From Thoreauomyces humboldtii (Eukaryota; Chytridiomycota; Chytridiomycetes; Spizellomycetales; Powellomycetaceae), in the NCBI GenBank assembly GCA_027596035.1, contig JADGJA010000709.1, forward strand, positions 1 to 12,005: a stretch of DNA of 12,005 nt. The letters run 5' to 3'. Made by a program: the position numbers and the translations under genes. The notes under the pieces were generated by a model, which was not told the DNA's origin, did no database searches, and worked only from the letters and a program-made list of their open reading frames with translations. This document shows, in pieces, positions 1-7,993 of this stretch (position 1 is the first letter of the stretch; every line of letters starts with the position of its first letter).

Positions 1-6
1 GTAGCA

Positions 7-56
7 GTGGTGGTGGTGGTGGTGGTGGTGGTGGTGGTGGTGGTGGTGGTGGTGGT
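7..56. repeat. (GTG)n trinucleotide microsatellite
   Basis: There are about 16 uninterrupted GTG/GGT units, flanked by gtagca on the left and agagcgg on the right. On the - strand the tract would read as ACC, CCA or CAC units, so it could be the low-complexity end of a gene lying to the left. The window holds too little of it to decide. Confidence 0.95.
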
Positions 57-424
57 AGAGCGGTAGGGCGAAAGGAAGGAAAGAGGCACCCCCAGATTGC
101 AGTATCTTGTATGAAGACTCGATGGAAGATGGGATGGGCGTGCGCAATGGTCGAGGATGGGTTGAGATGGGTGGTTGGTGCTGGGGCAACTTGTGGCATG
201 TACCGGGAACCGGGTACTCGTCCTTGTCCGAAATCAGCGGACATTGCAGACAGCTTTCTTTCTTAGGGTTGTTTCCTCACAAAGCCCTAGTTCGCTGTCA
301 ACCTCAACCTTCGGACACCTCACCAAGACCTGTACGGTACTTTCCCATTAGAGAATTGGCTTTAGCACATCCCAAACCCCGCCCTTCCCCTTTCCGACGC
401 GCGAGTCAGAGCATCTCGTCGATC
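57..424 (+). other. Upstream region of the RS-like gene
   Basis: These are about 370 bases without a convincing gene. The stretch from 107 is open in the same frame as the start codon at 425, so an N-terminal extension cannot be excluded. The translation looks like non-coding sequence (many Gly, Trp and Arg), and I read it as promoter plus 5' UTR. I saw no clear TATA box. Confidence 0.4.
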
Positions 425-1219
425 ATGTCGGGAACAGCAAGGTAAAAGAAGCTTCCGTCAGCAGCAGCGAGGGGGGTGGGGTAGGGGCAGGGACTCGCAA
501 TCCCCGTCAGTTTGCTCACTGTACCCAGGGAACTCATTGACCACCGAAAGAAGCACGGCATGACGTGGGAGGACTTCTACGAGCTGAAAGCAAAAAAGGA
601 GGATGGCGCGTTCACGGAGGCCGGCATGAAGAAGGTTAGCCCCGTCCCCCACCTACCCCCAATCTCTTCACGTTTACACTGGAACCCCTTAGCCGGGACG
701 GTTACTGACGAAACGAAACAGTATCGTCAGAAACTCGATGAAGAACGCGACCGGAAGCTACAGGCCCGCATCGCCACCAACAGCGGGGGAACGGTGGACA
801 AGAAGTCGAAGAAGAAGAAGGGCAAAGAGAAGAAGGAGAAGAAGAGCAGGAAGAAAAGCAAGGATGGGGACGCTTCTCGATCCCGACGGAAAAGAAGACG
901 GGACGATGACCACGACGATGACGATGGCGATGGGTCGAGTTCCGACTCCCGCGATGGTTCCGGGTCGGACCGCGATCGAGACCGCCACCGCAGCGCTTCT
1001 CGGGATCGTCGAGATCGTGATCGGGGGAAGCGACGGGATAGGGAGTCGGGAAGGTCGAGGGGTCGTGGGGAGAGGGAAGTGGATGAGGACAGGAGGGATG
1101 GGTCGTCAGCACGACGGAGAAGGTCACGGTCAGAGTCGAGGACGAAACGGTTACGTCGGTCCGCCTCACCCGAGGCTGAGGAACGGAGAGGCGAGGAGGA
1201 GGGCGAGATTGCGGAATGA
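425..1219 (+). CDS. Lys/Arg/Ser-rich RS-like nuclear protein (3 exons, 206 aa)
   Basis: The proposed exons are 425-441, 529-634 and 722-1219. The introns are 442-528 and 635-721 (87 nt each, GT-AG; the second has a TTACTGAC branch-like motif). The phase closes to a 206-aa protein starting MSGTARELIDHRKKHG. The first 50 or so residues are a structured-looking helical segment with TWEDFYELKAKK and MKKYRQKLDEERDRKL. The rest is extremely charged: a poly-Lys block (KSKKKKGKEKKEKK), an acidic DDDHDDDDGD run, RD/RS repeats such as DRDRDRHRSASRDR, and an acidic GEEEGEIAE tail. Such composition is known from RS-domain splicing-associated and FAM133-like nuclear proteins. The TWE..L..KK stretch weakly recalls FAM133, but this is inference. 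The first exon encodes only 5 full codons. The gene converges on the oxidoreductase gene, whose stop lies 178 bp away. Confidence 0.72.
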
Positions 1220-1397
1220 ACTTTTCCCCCAGCCTACCCAGATGGTCTCGTTGGGAGCCTCGGCCTGTGCGCGAAACTCGGTTGACGAACTGCAAAAACA
1301 AATGGACGCTTCCGTTCCGCATGTAAACAGCCCTTGCTTTTCGTCCTTCAAAATCCATGCAGCAGTCGAGAAAGCAACATCAAGATTTCGAGTTTCA

Positions 1398-2799
1398 TCA
1401 TAGCTTGGCCGTGCTCTTCGGTGGGAACAAAGGATCGGGCTTCACCCTCAACACCACCTTTCCCCATGTCTTCCTATCTTGCAGATCCTGCAAGGCTCCA
1501 GGAAGCGTCTCGAGTCCTTCGTAGATGCGATCGTAGACCGTCGGCCTGCACTGCTTGGTTTCGAGCATGTGAAAGATGGCGTTCCACGCCTCTGGGATGC
1601 GTTCGGGCTGGGGGACGGAGGAGATAGTCAAAAAAAAAAACGGTCATGAACTTCGAGATATGCTGGTTTACCTCGTTTGCGATGTGGGCACCCCAAAACA
1701 CGCCGGTGACGGCTACTTGCTTAAGTAAGAGAAGGTTCGCAGGAATCTTTTCAATGGTGCCGGCGGCGAAGCCTACGACGACGATTCTACCGTTCCATTT
1801 GATCACCTTTTTTTGGAGGTGGATGATGTGTCAGTGATGGTAGTTGGACCGAGGATCTGCTGCCGACGACGGGTACCTTCAAGCTCGGTACGATCATGCC
1901 GACAGGATCGTACACAACATCCACGCCCCCGCCTGTGATGTCTGCGATCGAAGATAGAAGGCATCAGACAATGTCATCGGAAGACTTGGCGAGCCATTCG
2001 AGCGTAGACTTCTACCTTTGACCTGCTTCTGCCAGTCCTTGTCACGGTAGTTGACGCACGCGTCCGCGCCCCCAAAGTCCTTGCATACCTTCAGCCTTTG
2101 ACACGTGGGATCAGACGTACGTGAGGTCAGATGCAAACCAAAACACAACTTCAGGAGTGATCCGACAACGACTCACTTGTCGGCACTCCCAGCGGTTGCG
2201 ATGACGTTGGCGCCCATGGCCTTGGCGATCTGGATGGCGCACAGACCGACCCCGCCCGCGCCGGCGTGGACCAACACCCATTCTCCGGGCTTCACGTCGG
2301 CCCTGAACTTCAGAGCCGCGTAGCTCGTCGGCCAGGTGATGAACAGTCCGCTCGCCTCCTCGAAGCTGATCCCCTTTGGGATCTCCAGGACGTTGGTCCA
2401 CTCCGCGGTGCACTTGTCGGCGTAGGCACCGTTCGCCATGCCGAAGACGCGGGTCTTTCCAGGGATCCAGCTGCATCCTTCTGGGATGGGAGAGTCCTTG
2501 GCCACGACCCCAGCCACCTCCGAACCGAGGATGAAGGGGTGGGGCTTCTTGATCTGATACTTTCCCGCGATCTGGAGAATGTCGAAAAAGTTCAGGGCAG
2601 AGGCGTGGACGTCGATGAGGATCTCGTTGGGTGCCGGGACTGGGACGGGCGCTGATGTGGAGAGACGACTGGGAAGGTCCGCAAGACCTGTGGGGGGAGG
2701 CACGAGGAAAGCCGTCAGTGGGAGCGAAAGATTGTAGAGACGGGTGGGAAGCAAGGCTTGGTCACCGATGTCCTTGTCGATAACATATGCCTTCATCAT
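1398..2799 (-). CDS. NADPH:quinone oxidoreductase-like MDR family enzyme (5 exons, 370 aa)
   Basis: Exons on the minus strand are 2799-2177, 2095-2016, 1941-1877, 1806-1672 and 1607-1398. The four introns (81, 74, 70 and 64 nt) have GT-AG ends, three of them with CTGAC or TTGAC branch motifs, and all phases close. The protein starts MMKAYVIDKDIGDQ. It shows the GroES-like N-terminal fold of quinone oxidoreductases (ALNFFDILQIAGKYQIKKPH near 69-87, then LGSEVAGVVA) and a Rossmann nucleotide-binding loop (HAGAGGVG, residues 178-185). The C-terminal half carries GGGVDVVYDPVG, VVVGFAAGTIEKIPANLLLLK and YEGLETLPGALQDL, all hallmark positions of the MDR QOR/zeta-crystallin-like group. No zinc-ligand cysteine cluster is visible, as expected for QOR enzymes. 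The inferred role is NADPH-dependent reduction of quinones or other activated double bonds in the cytosol. About 25 extra residues near positions 25-50 make it longer than the usual 325-340 aa. The start was chosen by homology; the frame stays open upstream to 3039. Confidence 0.93.
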
Positions 2800-2821
2800 G
2801 GATGACGTTCTTATTCTGATG

Positions 2822-2835
2822 CTCTCTCTCTCTCT
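2822..2835. repeat. (CT)7 dinucleotide repeat
   Basis: Seven uninterrupted CT units lie 23 bp upstream of the oxidoreductase start codon. They read as GA repeats in its sense strand. This is probably 5' UTR, where pyrimidine/purine tracts are common in fungi. Confidence 0.85.
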
Positions 2836-3565
2836 GGTGCGTCGAGGCAAGAAGCACAAGGGAAGAAGGTCTAGCAGGGAAACGCTTGTCCTTATGGGGG
2901 TTGGGAATCTGCCGCGTGAGTGAGTGACGGATGGTGGGTCTTTCCTGTTCGGCAGAGCCTTTCGGCCGACGACGACGGGGGAACTGATGATGATTGATGA
3001 CTCACACGTCTGTCCGGCTCTTCTGGACAGGGCAGGCAAGGACTCCTACGAGGAAACTCCGCTACGCCTACCGTAGGATAGCTAATCTCGGCCACCCTAA
3101 ACTTGGACGACATGCTAAACGCCAAGTTACCCATCGCTGCATGTGAGACGATGCATCGGTGAAGAAAGATGGGTGCCCGAAGTTTCCCACGAATACACGA
3201 TCAACAGCAAGATCGGCATGCCGATGGCATAGACGGGACTGACTCCTTCAGTTTACATCTAAGCTCTCTCATGCAGCTAAGAATAGCGGTGACGCTTCCC
3301 GTTAGCTGGAGCGACTTTTCGTCCCTGCAATTACAATTGTTAAAAGCTCCGGGAACAGATGTGCAAAGCTGTCCAAGTGTCCTTACCGAGGCGTACTTGA
3401 GCGATGCGAATCCTCGGCACGGGACTTCGAAGGCTTGTTCGCCTTTACCAAGAACGGAGACATTGCCGACCCTGCTGATAGCACCCGTTATAGAGTTGAG
3501 CATCGAGCATTACAACGTCACCCAAGCAAAACGACCAAATCTCGGTGAGGGCATCGAGCGACTAG

Positions 3566-3574
3566 TATTTAAAA
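3566..3574 (+). promoter_or_regulatory. TATA-like box upstream of the 311-aa ORF
   Basis: TATTTAAAA lies 85 bp before the ATG at 3659. It is followed by a pyrimidine-rich stretch (cccctctctctttttc, 3595-3610) and an AT-rich leader, an arrangement that fits a fungal core promoter with a start site near 3600-3640. It is predicted from sequence only. Confidence 0.45.
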
Positions 3575-3658
3575 TGCTATGACGGTCGCCGATTCCCCTC
3601 TCTCTTTTTCGATATTCAGAAATACATTTTCCTCAATTCAAACTTCTAATCTGCGATT

Positions 3659-4594
3659 ATGACCCTAAATCAAATTATCCTAACACCCTCTGGCCCTATC
3701 AGACCTGCCTCAAGCACGACGCAGACAGCCAGCTGCATCTCGCAACGATGCGCAGCTTCCAAGCACGAGCAGGCATCCGCCGAAACCATTCTCCCCTCCG
3801 CATTCGTTTCGAAGACCGCATGCTCCAGGCTTAGATTCGAACCTGCTGTCATCATCGGCTTTGACCCGATCCCGTCCATCCAAGCGGCAGTCATCCTCGT
3901 ATCCCCCGTCGTCGCGACCCTTGATCTCCACCTCTACGTGATCAATCACCTCGTCCGAGCACTGAGCAATCTGGAAGCGTTGCCGTCGCCTGCATCGCCA
4001 CGATGCTCGGACGCAGAACACAGCGCCGACAGCTACAAGGACGACGTCGTGGAGGAGATGTTCAACGCATCTGATCTCCCGGATCTGAGCGACCAGCGAG
4101 ATCTCTCCGCGGACGAAGACAAAGCAAGTCTTCCCTCCCACGATCTGCTTCCCAACGCCCGTGCCGTATCGACGAGACCGACATCCAAGATGGCTCAAGT
4201 GGGATCCCGACCTCGATCTCGATCCGACACGTCGTCCCTCATCCTTCCCTCCACCCAGAGGATATTCGGATCGAAAGAGTGTTCACGTTTCAAGCACCTA
4301 AGCTCACCATCACTTTCACCCTCCTTGCTCACTTCATCCGACATTCCCATCCTCGCTGAAGCTCAATCCATCTTCTCCTCCACGGAGCTCTCTCACCAAC
4401 CACGACCACGACGCAGTCAACCTGTCGTCATGGCCACCCAGAGCCTTGCCACCCCACCTTTGGCCGAGACCCCTCCTCCAGCACCAACGCGTCGACGCTC
4501 GTCCGCTGTCGAGATTGAGATGAACCCCTACGAGATATCGCTCGCGAAACGGTTCCTGGTGCTGGACGCGGCAGACGCCTCGACGCAGGAGTGA
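3659..4594 (+). CDS. Hypothetical Ser/Pro-rich protein, intronless (311 aa)
   Basis: This is a single uninterrupted ORF with strongly C-biased third positions through its first half (for example GTC GTC GCG ACC; ATC GGC TTT GAC), which supports real coding. I do not recognise the family. Residues 62-95 are hydrophobic (IQAAVILVSPVVATLDL), possibly one membrane segment or a buried core. Residues 118-155 are acidic. The rest is rich in Ser, Pro and Arg and probably disordered. RPRSRSD (184-190) and RRRSS (278-282) look like basophilic kinase sites. The C-terminus (MNPYEISLAKRFLVLDA, 288-304) looks amphipathic and may be the most conserved part. A TATA-like box at 3566 and an AT-rich leader support this start. 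ATAAAT at 4658, shortly after the stop, could serve 3' end formation. It is the only complete gene here without introns. It could be a lineage-specific gene or, less likely, the largest exon of a longer gene. Confidence 0.6.
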   Translation: MTLNQIILTPSGPIRPASSTTQTASCISQRCAASKHEQASAETILPSAFVSKTACSRLRFEPAVIIGFDPIPSIQAAVILVSPVVATLDLHLYVINHLVRALSNLEALPSPASPRCSDAEHSADSYKDDVVEEMFNASDLPDLSDQRDLSADEDKASLPSHDLLPNARAVSTRPTSKMAQVGSRPRSRSDTSSLILPSTQRIFGSKECSRFKHLSSPSLSPSLLTSSDIPILAEAQSIFSSTELSHQPRPRRSQPVVMATQSLATPPLAETPPPAPTRRRSSAVEIEMNPYEISLAKRFLVLDAADASTQE

Positions 4595-4700
4595 TGCAAT
4601 AGGAACGTCGAGATTGACGGGCTGGGGGGCAGAATAGATGCATGACTTTGGACAGGATAAATACAGCTAGAAGTTTTCTGACGGCAGTCCATTCGTTCAC

Positions 4701-4781
4701 TGCCCATGTCATTGCCCATGTGCTGTCGGTACGTGCTGCGCCGAGGTTGGCGTGGCTGACGTTGTTGCCCATGTGCTATCG
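4701..4781. repeat. Three copies of TGCCCATGT, two within a 17-bp direct repeat
   Basis: TGCCCATGT occurs at 4701-4709, 4713-4721 and 4766-4774. The second and third copies extend to the 17-mer TTGCCCATGTGCTRTCG (4712-4728 and 4765-4781) with one mismatch. The function is unknown. The repeat could be a local duplication or a cluster of protein-binding sites. Confidence 0.75.
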
Positions 4782-5032
4782 CTGCCGAGTCGAGAAGGAT
4801 GTTGTGGGTTGGTGAAGTCAGCTCAAGGCTCGTGCAAGTACCGGAAGATTCCGAAAGTGACAGAACAGGGTCATCAAAAACGCGGATTTGCAAGACACAA
4901 CCTACCTTCCGAGCTTAAAATTCGTGCAAATGGGAAAGATAGAGAAAACCGAGTGGATTATTGAAAGCGTTGTGTGCGGATCAATAATCTTGATCGAACA
5001 AGCAACTTAGTAACTACTTTATGACGCAACGG

Positions 5033-5044
5033 ATCTCATGAGAT
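5033..5044. repeat. Perfect 12-bp palindrome ATCTCATGAGAT
   Basis: This is a perfect self-complementary 12-mer in the AT-richer part of the gap. It is flanked by two copies of TTAGTAAC (5007-5014 and 5068-5075). A short interrupted palindrome, GATCAA-N5-TTGATC, lies at 4979-4995. Such palindromes can be dimeric transcription-factor sites, but no known site is claimed. Confidence 0.6.
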
Positions 5045-5318
5045 AACATGCTTACCATGCGGTTGCTTTAGTAACATCACGTTGTGGGTACCCAGACGAA
5101 ACCCATGAACAAAGGAGAGAGGCATGATCAGTCATTTCGAACCGTGGAGGCAGACTTTTCACAATCGCTTGCCGTGCTTTCTGGGGACTTGCCGGCAGGA
5201 CCATGACAACGGGAATTGGAAAGGCGTCAGCAGGTTTTAGGGAGTCTTTAGTGATTGACTCAAAGAACCGAGGGTACCATCAGGCAACCAAGTTCGTCCA
5301 GGAAGATGGGGAGTGCGA

Positions 5319-5341
5319 GTCTCGATCAGCAGGATCGAGAC
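5319..5341. repeat. Perfect 9-bp inverted repeat (stem-loop)
   Basis: GTCTCGATC (5319-5327) and GATCGAGAC (5333-5341) are exact reverse complements around the 5-nt loop AGCAG. An A-rich tract (AAAAAAAAGAAG) follows from 5344. It could fold in RNA or DNA. No gene assignment is possible. Confidence 0.8.
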
Positions 5342-5733
5342 GCAAAAAAAAGAAGACATTCCAGTCCATCTCAAGCCAGAGCCGGCGTTACCGACTCCAA
5401 ATCCCAGGGCGAGGTGTCATCAACACGAGACCCCGAGCGAGGCATGATGAGGAGACGGAAGGATGCGCTGCGGCGTGATATCCCCCGTCGGACCCGACAT
5501 CATCGGAGACCATAACCCGGGATGTGAGCTTTCGCCGAGGACCCCAGGGTAGACGGAGGACCAAAGTGCGACCAAGGCGCGGACAGCACTCGTCAAGTGG
5601 TGTCACTCATTCGGAAGCGAGGTCGGGAAGACCTGGTGTTCTGAAGGTACGCCTTGGCCCACAACACGGTGGATAAGATTTCTTCTCCCCATAGATTGGG
5701 GGTATGCTGGAGACGGAGGATGACTGGCACTCT

Positions 5734-5774
5734 GAACCTGTTCTGTTGTTTTGTTTTGAGAACCTGTCCTGTTG
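5734..5774. repeat. 15-bp direct repeat GAACCTGTYCTGTTG
   Basis: Copies lie at 5734-5748 and 5760-5774 with one mismatch, at a 26-bp spacing. The sequence between them is T/G-rich. It is about 265 bp upstream of the polyQ gene start, so it may lie in that gene's promoter. Confidence 0.75.
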
Positions 5775-6038
5775 GTTGTGCCGTTGTTGCGCCAGGTCGG
5801 GGCTTTCGCTTACCGTAAGCCAAATGACGGCGAACCTTTCCCAATGCAGTAGCATGCACTTTTTGGGCAACCCGATCTCGCTCTCCATCTCTCATCCGAC
5901 CCATCCCACTCACCATCCATCTGCTCTGCCCTTCTCCGGGCCACAATCAAGGGCTAGCATCAGGGCAGAGAAGGACTGAAAGGAGAACAGGGAAAGCGGA
6001 AAAACGAATAGGGAGTCACATACGAGAAGACGAGGGCC

Positions 6039-7821
6039 ATGGACGACAACAGAGGTGGTGGGGACGGCACTGCCCCTCAGCAACCTTCAGAGGACTGGTA
6101 TCCTCAGCGTACAGCCTCCGCTCAGCAGCAGCAGCAGCAGCAGCAGCACCAGCAGCAGCACCATCAACTTCCTCCTCCTCCACCACCACCGCAGTACCAA
6201 CAAATCCATCCTCAGCAGCAGCAGCAGCAGCAGCCACCTCCTCAGCATCATAATCTTCCTCCGCCGCCTCCTCCGCAAAATCATCAGTACGACTATCGCT
6301 CTCAACCGGCGCCGCTTCAACACCGAAACACGATATCCTCTCGTCCATCCTACTATCCATCTCCTTCCCTTTCAGGCCCACCTCCGCCAACACAGGGGCA
6401 GTTCCAGCACTTTCCGCCCACGCAGGGACGGCCCTATGGCGGGCCTCCTCCCCCTTCTTCTGGATCACCACAGCAGGGAGGTCCCCCTGCACCCATGTAC
6501 TACAGGCAACCACCGCCGTACCTTCAGCAGCAGCAGCACTACATGGGAGGTGCGTGAAACAGCCTCAAAGGCCACTTGGGTGGGACAACGTGTATCTTCG
6601 GCTCTGGCTAATGGTTCCGGTTCCATCATCCACGCCCACTTTCAGCTCCTCACAGAGTCATGATGGGACCGCCACCGCCTGGTGCCATGGCACAACAGTA
6701 TCCACCGTATGGGCAGCAGTACCTGGGACCTGGCGCACCTCCGCAACGTGGACCATCTCCTGCTGGCGGACCGCCTGCAGGGTATCCAGGAGGACCACCT
6801 CCGCTGAATCACCGACAATCGATGATGGTTTCTCCGGGTGGGCCCAGAGCTCATTACGAAGGAGACATGGGTCCTAACGGTATGCTTTGAAAACGGAGAC
6901 ACGATCTCGTATCATTTTAGCATCGAACTTACACACGTATGCCCATCTCCTGATTTCCCAGGAGGTCCACCACCAGCACACTACATGGTAGCCAAACGCG
7001 ATTCCGTTGCTTCAGTCGCATCCTCCGTCTCGTCCCGCTCCCAACCCCACTCTCCCCGTCCACTAAGCGACTCGTCATCCATCGTCGCTGCACCATTGTC
7101 CGCATCCAGCAACCCTCACCGGGAATCCTACTACCCTCCTCCGCATGCGCACCCTCATCCACGGCCTCCACCCCCCAGCGATCAACTGGTCCCGATCGCT
7201 CACTTGCACGCCGTCCAGGCGCAGCTCGCTCAGTGTCAGAGGAAACTCGCCGAGGTGGAGCAGAAGGCTGCCGCGGCCGAAAAGGAACCGTTGCCGGAGA
7301 CGGACGGAACGAGGGTCCTTCTTCTGCAGCAGGAGCTGGATAGGGCCATGAAGGAGATCCAGAGGCTATCGAGACCGGGAGCCGTGATGGTCGCACCGAT
7401 CATTGCTGAGACGGACGAAAGTGCGAAGGGACAGGAGAAGGACGGGAAAGAGGGAATCGAGACGGAGAAGGTGGACGAAAAGGAGGAGGAGATGAACAGG
7501 TTGCGGATTGAGCTACGTGCCGCCCGGGCCGCGGCTGGAGAGGTTGTGACCCTGCGAGCGAAGTGTGCGAGGTTAGAAGGGGAGATCAAGGAGCTCAAGG
7601 AGGAGGCTCTGAGTAGGTTGGATGAGGTTGCGAGCATGTTAGAGCAAGCCAAGTTGGGGGAGGATAGGAAGGGTCAACTACAGGCGGAAGCCCAACGGCA
7701 ACAGCAACACGAGCATCAGCAGCATGACGGAGGTCCGCCTCCAGCCGTGTTCCAGGATCTTCAGGCTTTGACTGAGGAGAAGGCTATCGCTTCTCATCAT
7801 GCTGCTCTGGATGCCCTATGA
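6039..7821 (+). CDS. PolyQ/proline-rich low-complexity protein with C-terminal coiled coil (3 exons, 534 aa)
   Basis: The proposed exons are 6039-6549, 6646-6879 and 6962-7821. The introns are 6550-6645 (donor GTGCGT) and 6880-6961 (donor GTATGC), and the phase closes to 534 aa. The start context GGCCATGG is good. The first 320 or so residues are prion-like low complexity: Q8 and Q7 runs, P7 and P6 runs, His, Tyr and Gly, then GGPP/GPPPPG repeats and a Ser-rich stretch (KRDSVASVASSVSSRS). Residues 325-385 and 418-495 are charged heptad-like segments (AQLAQCQRKLAEVEQK; LRAKCARLEGEIKELKEEA) typical of coiled coils. A short QQQHEHQQHDGG follows, then a final helix. I recognise no named family; the architecture suits a scaffold or RNP/condensate component, which is inference. 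An alternative acceptor at 6657 would remove four residues. It faces the next gene tail to tail, 172 bp apart. Confidence 0.8.
6123..6146 (+). repeat. (CAG)8 repeat coding for polyGln
   Basis: These are eight pure CAG codons in the first exon of the low-complexity gene, followed by CAC and three more CAG codons. They are likely length-polymorphic because no CAA interruption is present. Confidence 0.95.
6213..6233 (+). repeat. (CAG)7 repeat coding for polyGln
   Basis: This second pure CAG tract lies in frame between a His-Pro pair and a Pro-rich stretch of the same protein. Confidence 0.95.
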
Positions 7822-7993
7822 TGACCTCCATGCAAAAACCTTTACGCATCCCTGATACCTGCTTCTTTCTCATTTTCTTTCCATCTGCTTGATTTCCTTC
7901 TCATTTCTTTCTATAACATCGTGCGCAAAGCGACGTGATACCCTATCTGCTTCATACTCCGAGGACACAGAAAGCTACAGCTAGGATAACCCT

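Larger units (their letters stand above)
2800..3658. other. Divergent intergenic region between the oxidoreductase and the 311-aa ORF
   Basis: About 860 bases separate two divergent start codons. The left part is the 5' UTR/promoter of the oxidoreductase and is open in its frame as far as 3039. A 137-codon open frame at 3169-3582 has no recognisable features and ends over the TATA-like box, so I do not call it a gene. The right part becomes AT-rich just before 3659, as expected for a fungal 5' leader. Confidence 0.5.
4595..6038. other. 1.44-kb region without a convincing gene
   Basis: Several short open frames occur on both strands, the longest 117 codons (- strand, 5946-5593). None shows a recognisable motif, codon bias or splice context. 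The overlapping + frames at 5203-5478 and 5255-5515 are rich in Arg, Lys and Ser but have no supporting signals. The stretch from about 4900 to 5100 is comparatively AT-rich. The region contains several short direct and inverted repeats, listed separately. The last few hundred bases must hold the promoter and leader of the polyQ gene. A lineage-specific multi-exon gene or a non-coding RNA could be hidden here. Confidence 0.5.

Noticed and set aside
738..1403. Long overlapping open frames on both strands across the RS-like gene
   Set aside because: The purine-rich, RS-repeat composition keeps all frames open; only the spliced frame gives the expected N-terminus and ending.
3169..3582. A 137-codon + strand open frame
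   Set aside because: It has no motif or splice context, it ends over the TATA-like box of the next gene, and its composition looks like intergenic DNA.
3829..3840. A GGTTCGAATC-like B-box on the - strand, suggesting a tRNA gene
   Set aside because: The flanking bases do not form a T-arm stem, no A-box or acceptor stem is in place, and the site lies inside a C-biased coding ORF.
3710..4198. A 162-codon - strand open frame
   Set aside because: It is the antisense shadow of the 311-aa ORF; the codon bias favours the + strand.
5203..5515. Overlapping Arg/Lys/Ser-rich open frames in the gap
   Set aside because: They are short, without recognisable motif, and with no clear promoter or splice signals. 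They remain only a weak possibility and are not annotated as genes.
6016..6513. A 165-codon - strand frame rich in Ala/Glu and other frames rich in Ser or Leu
   Set aside because: They are frame shadows of the CAG/CCN repeats in the polyQ gene.
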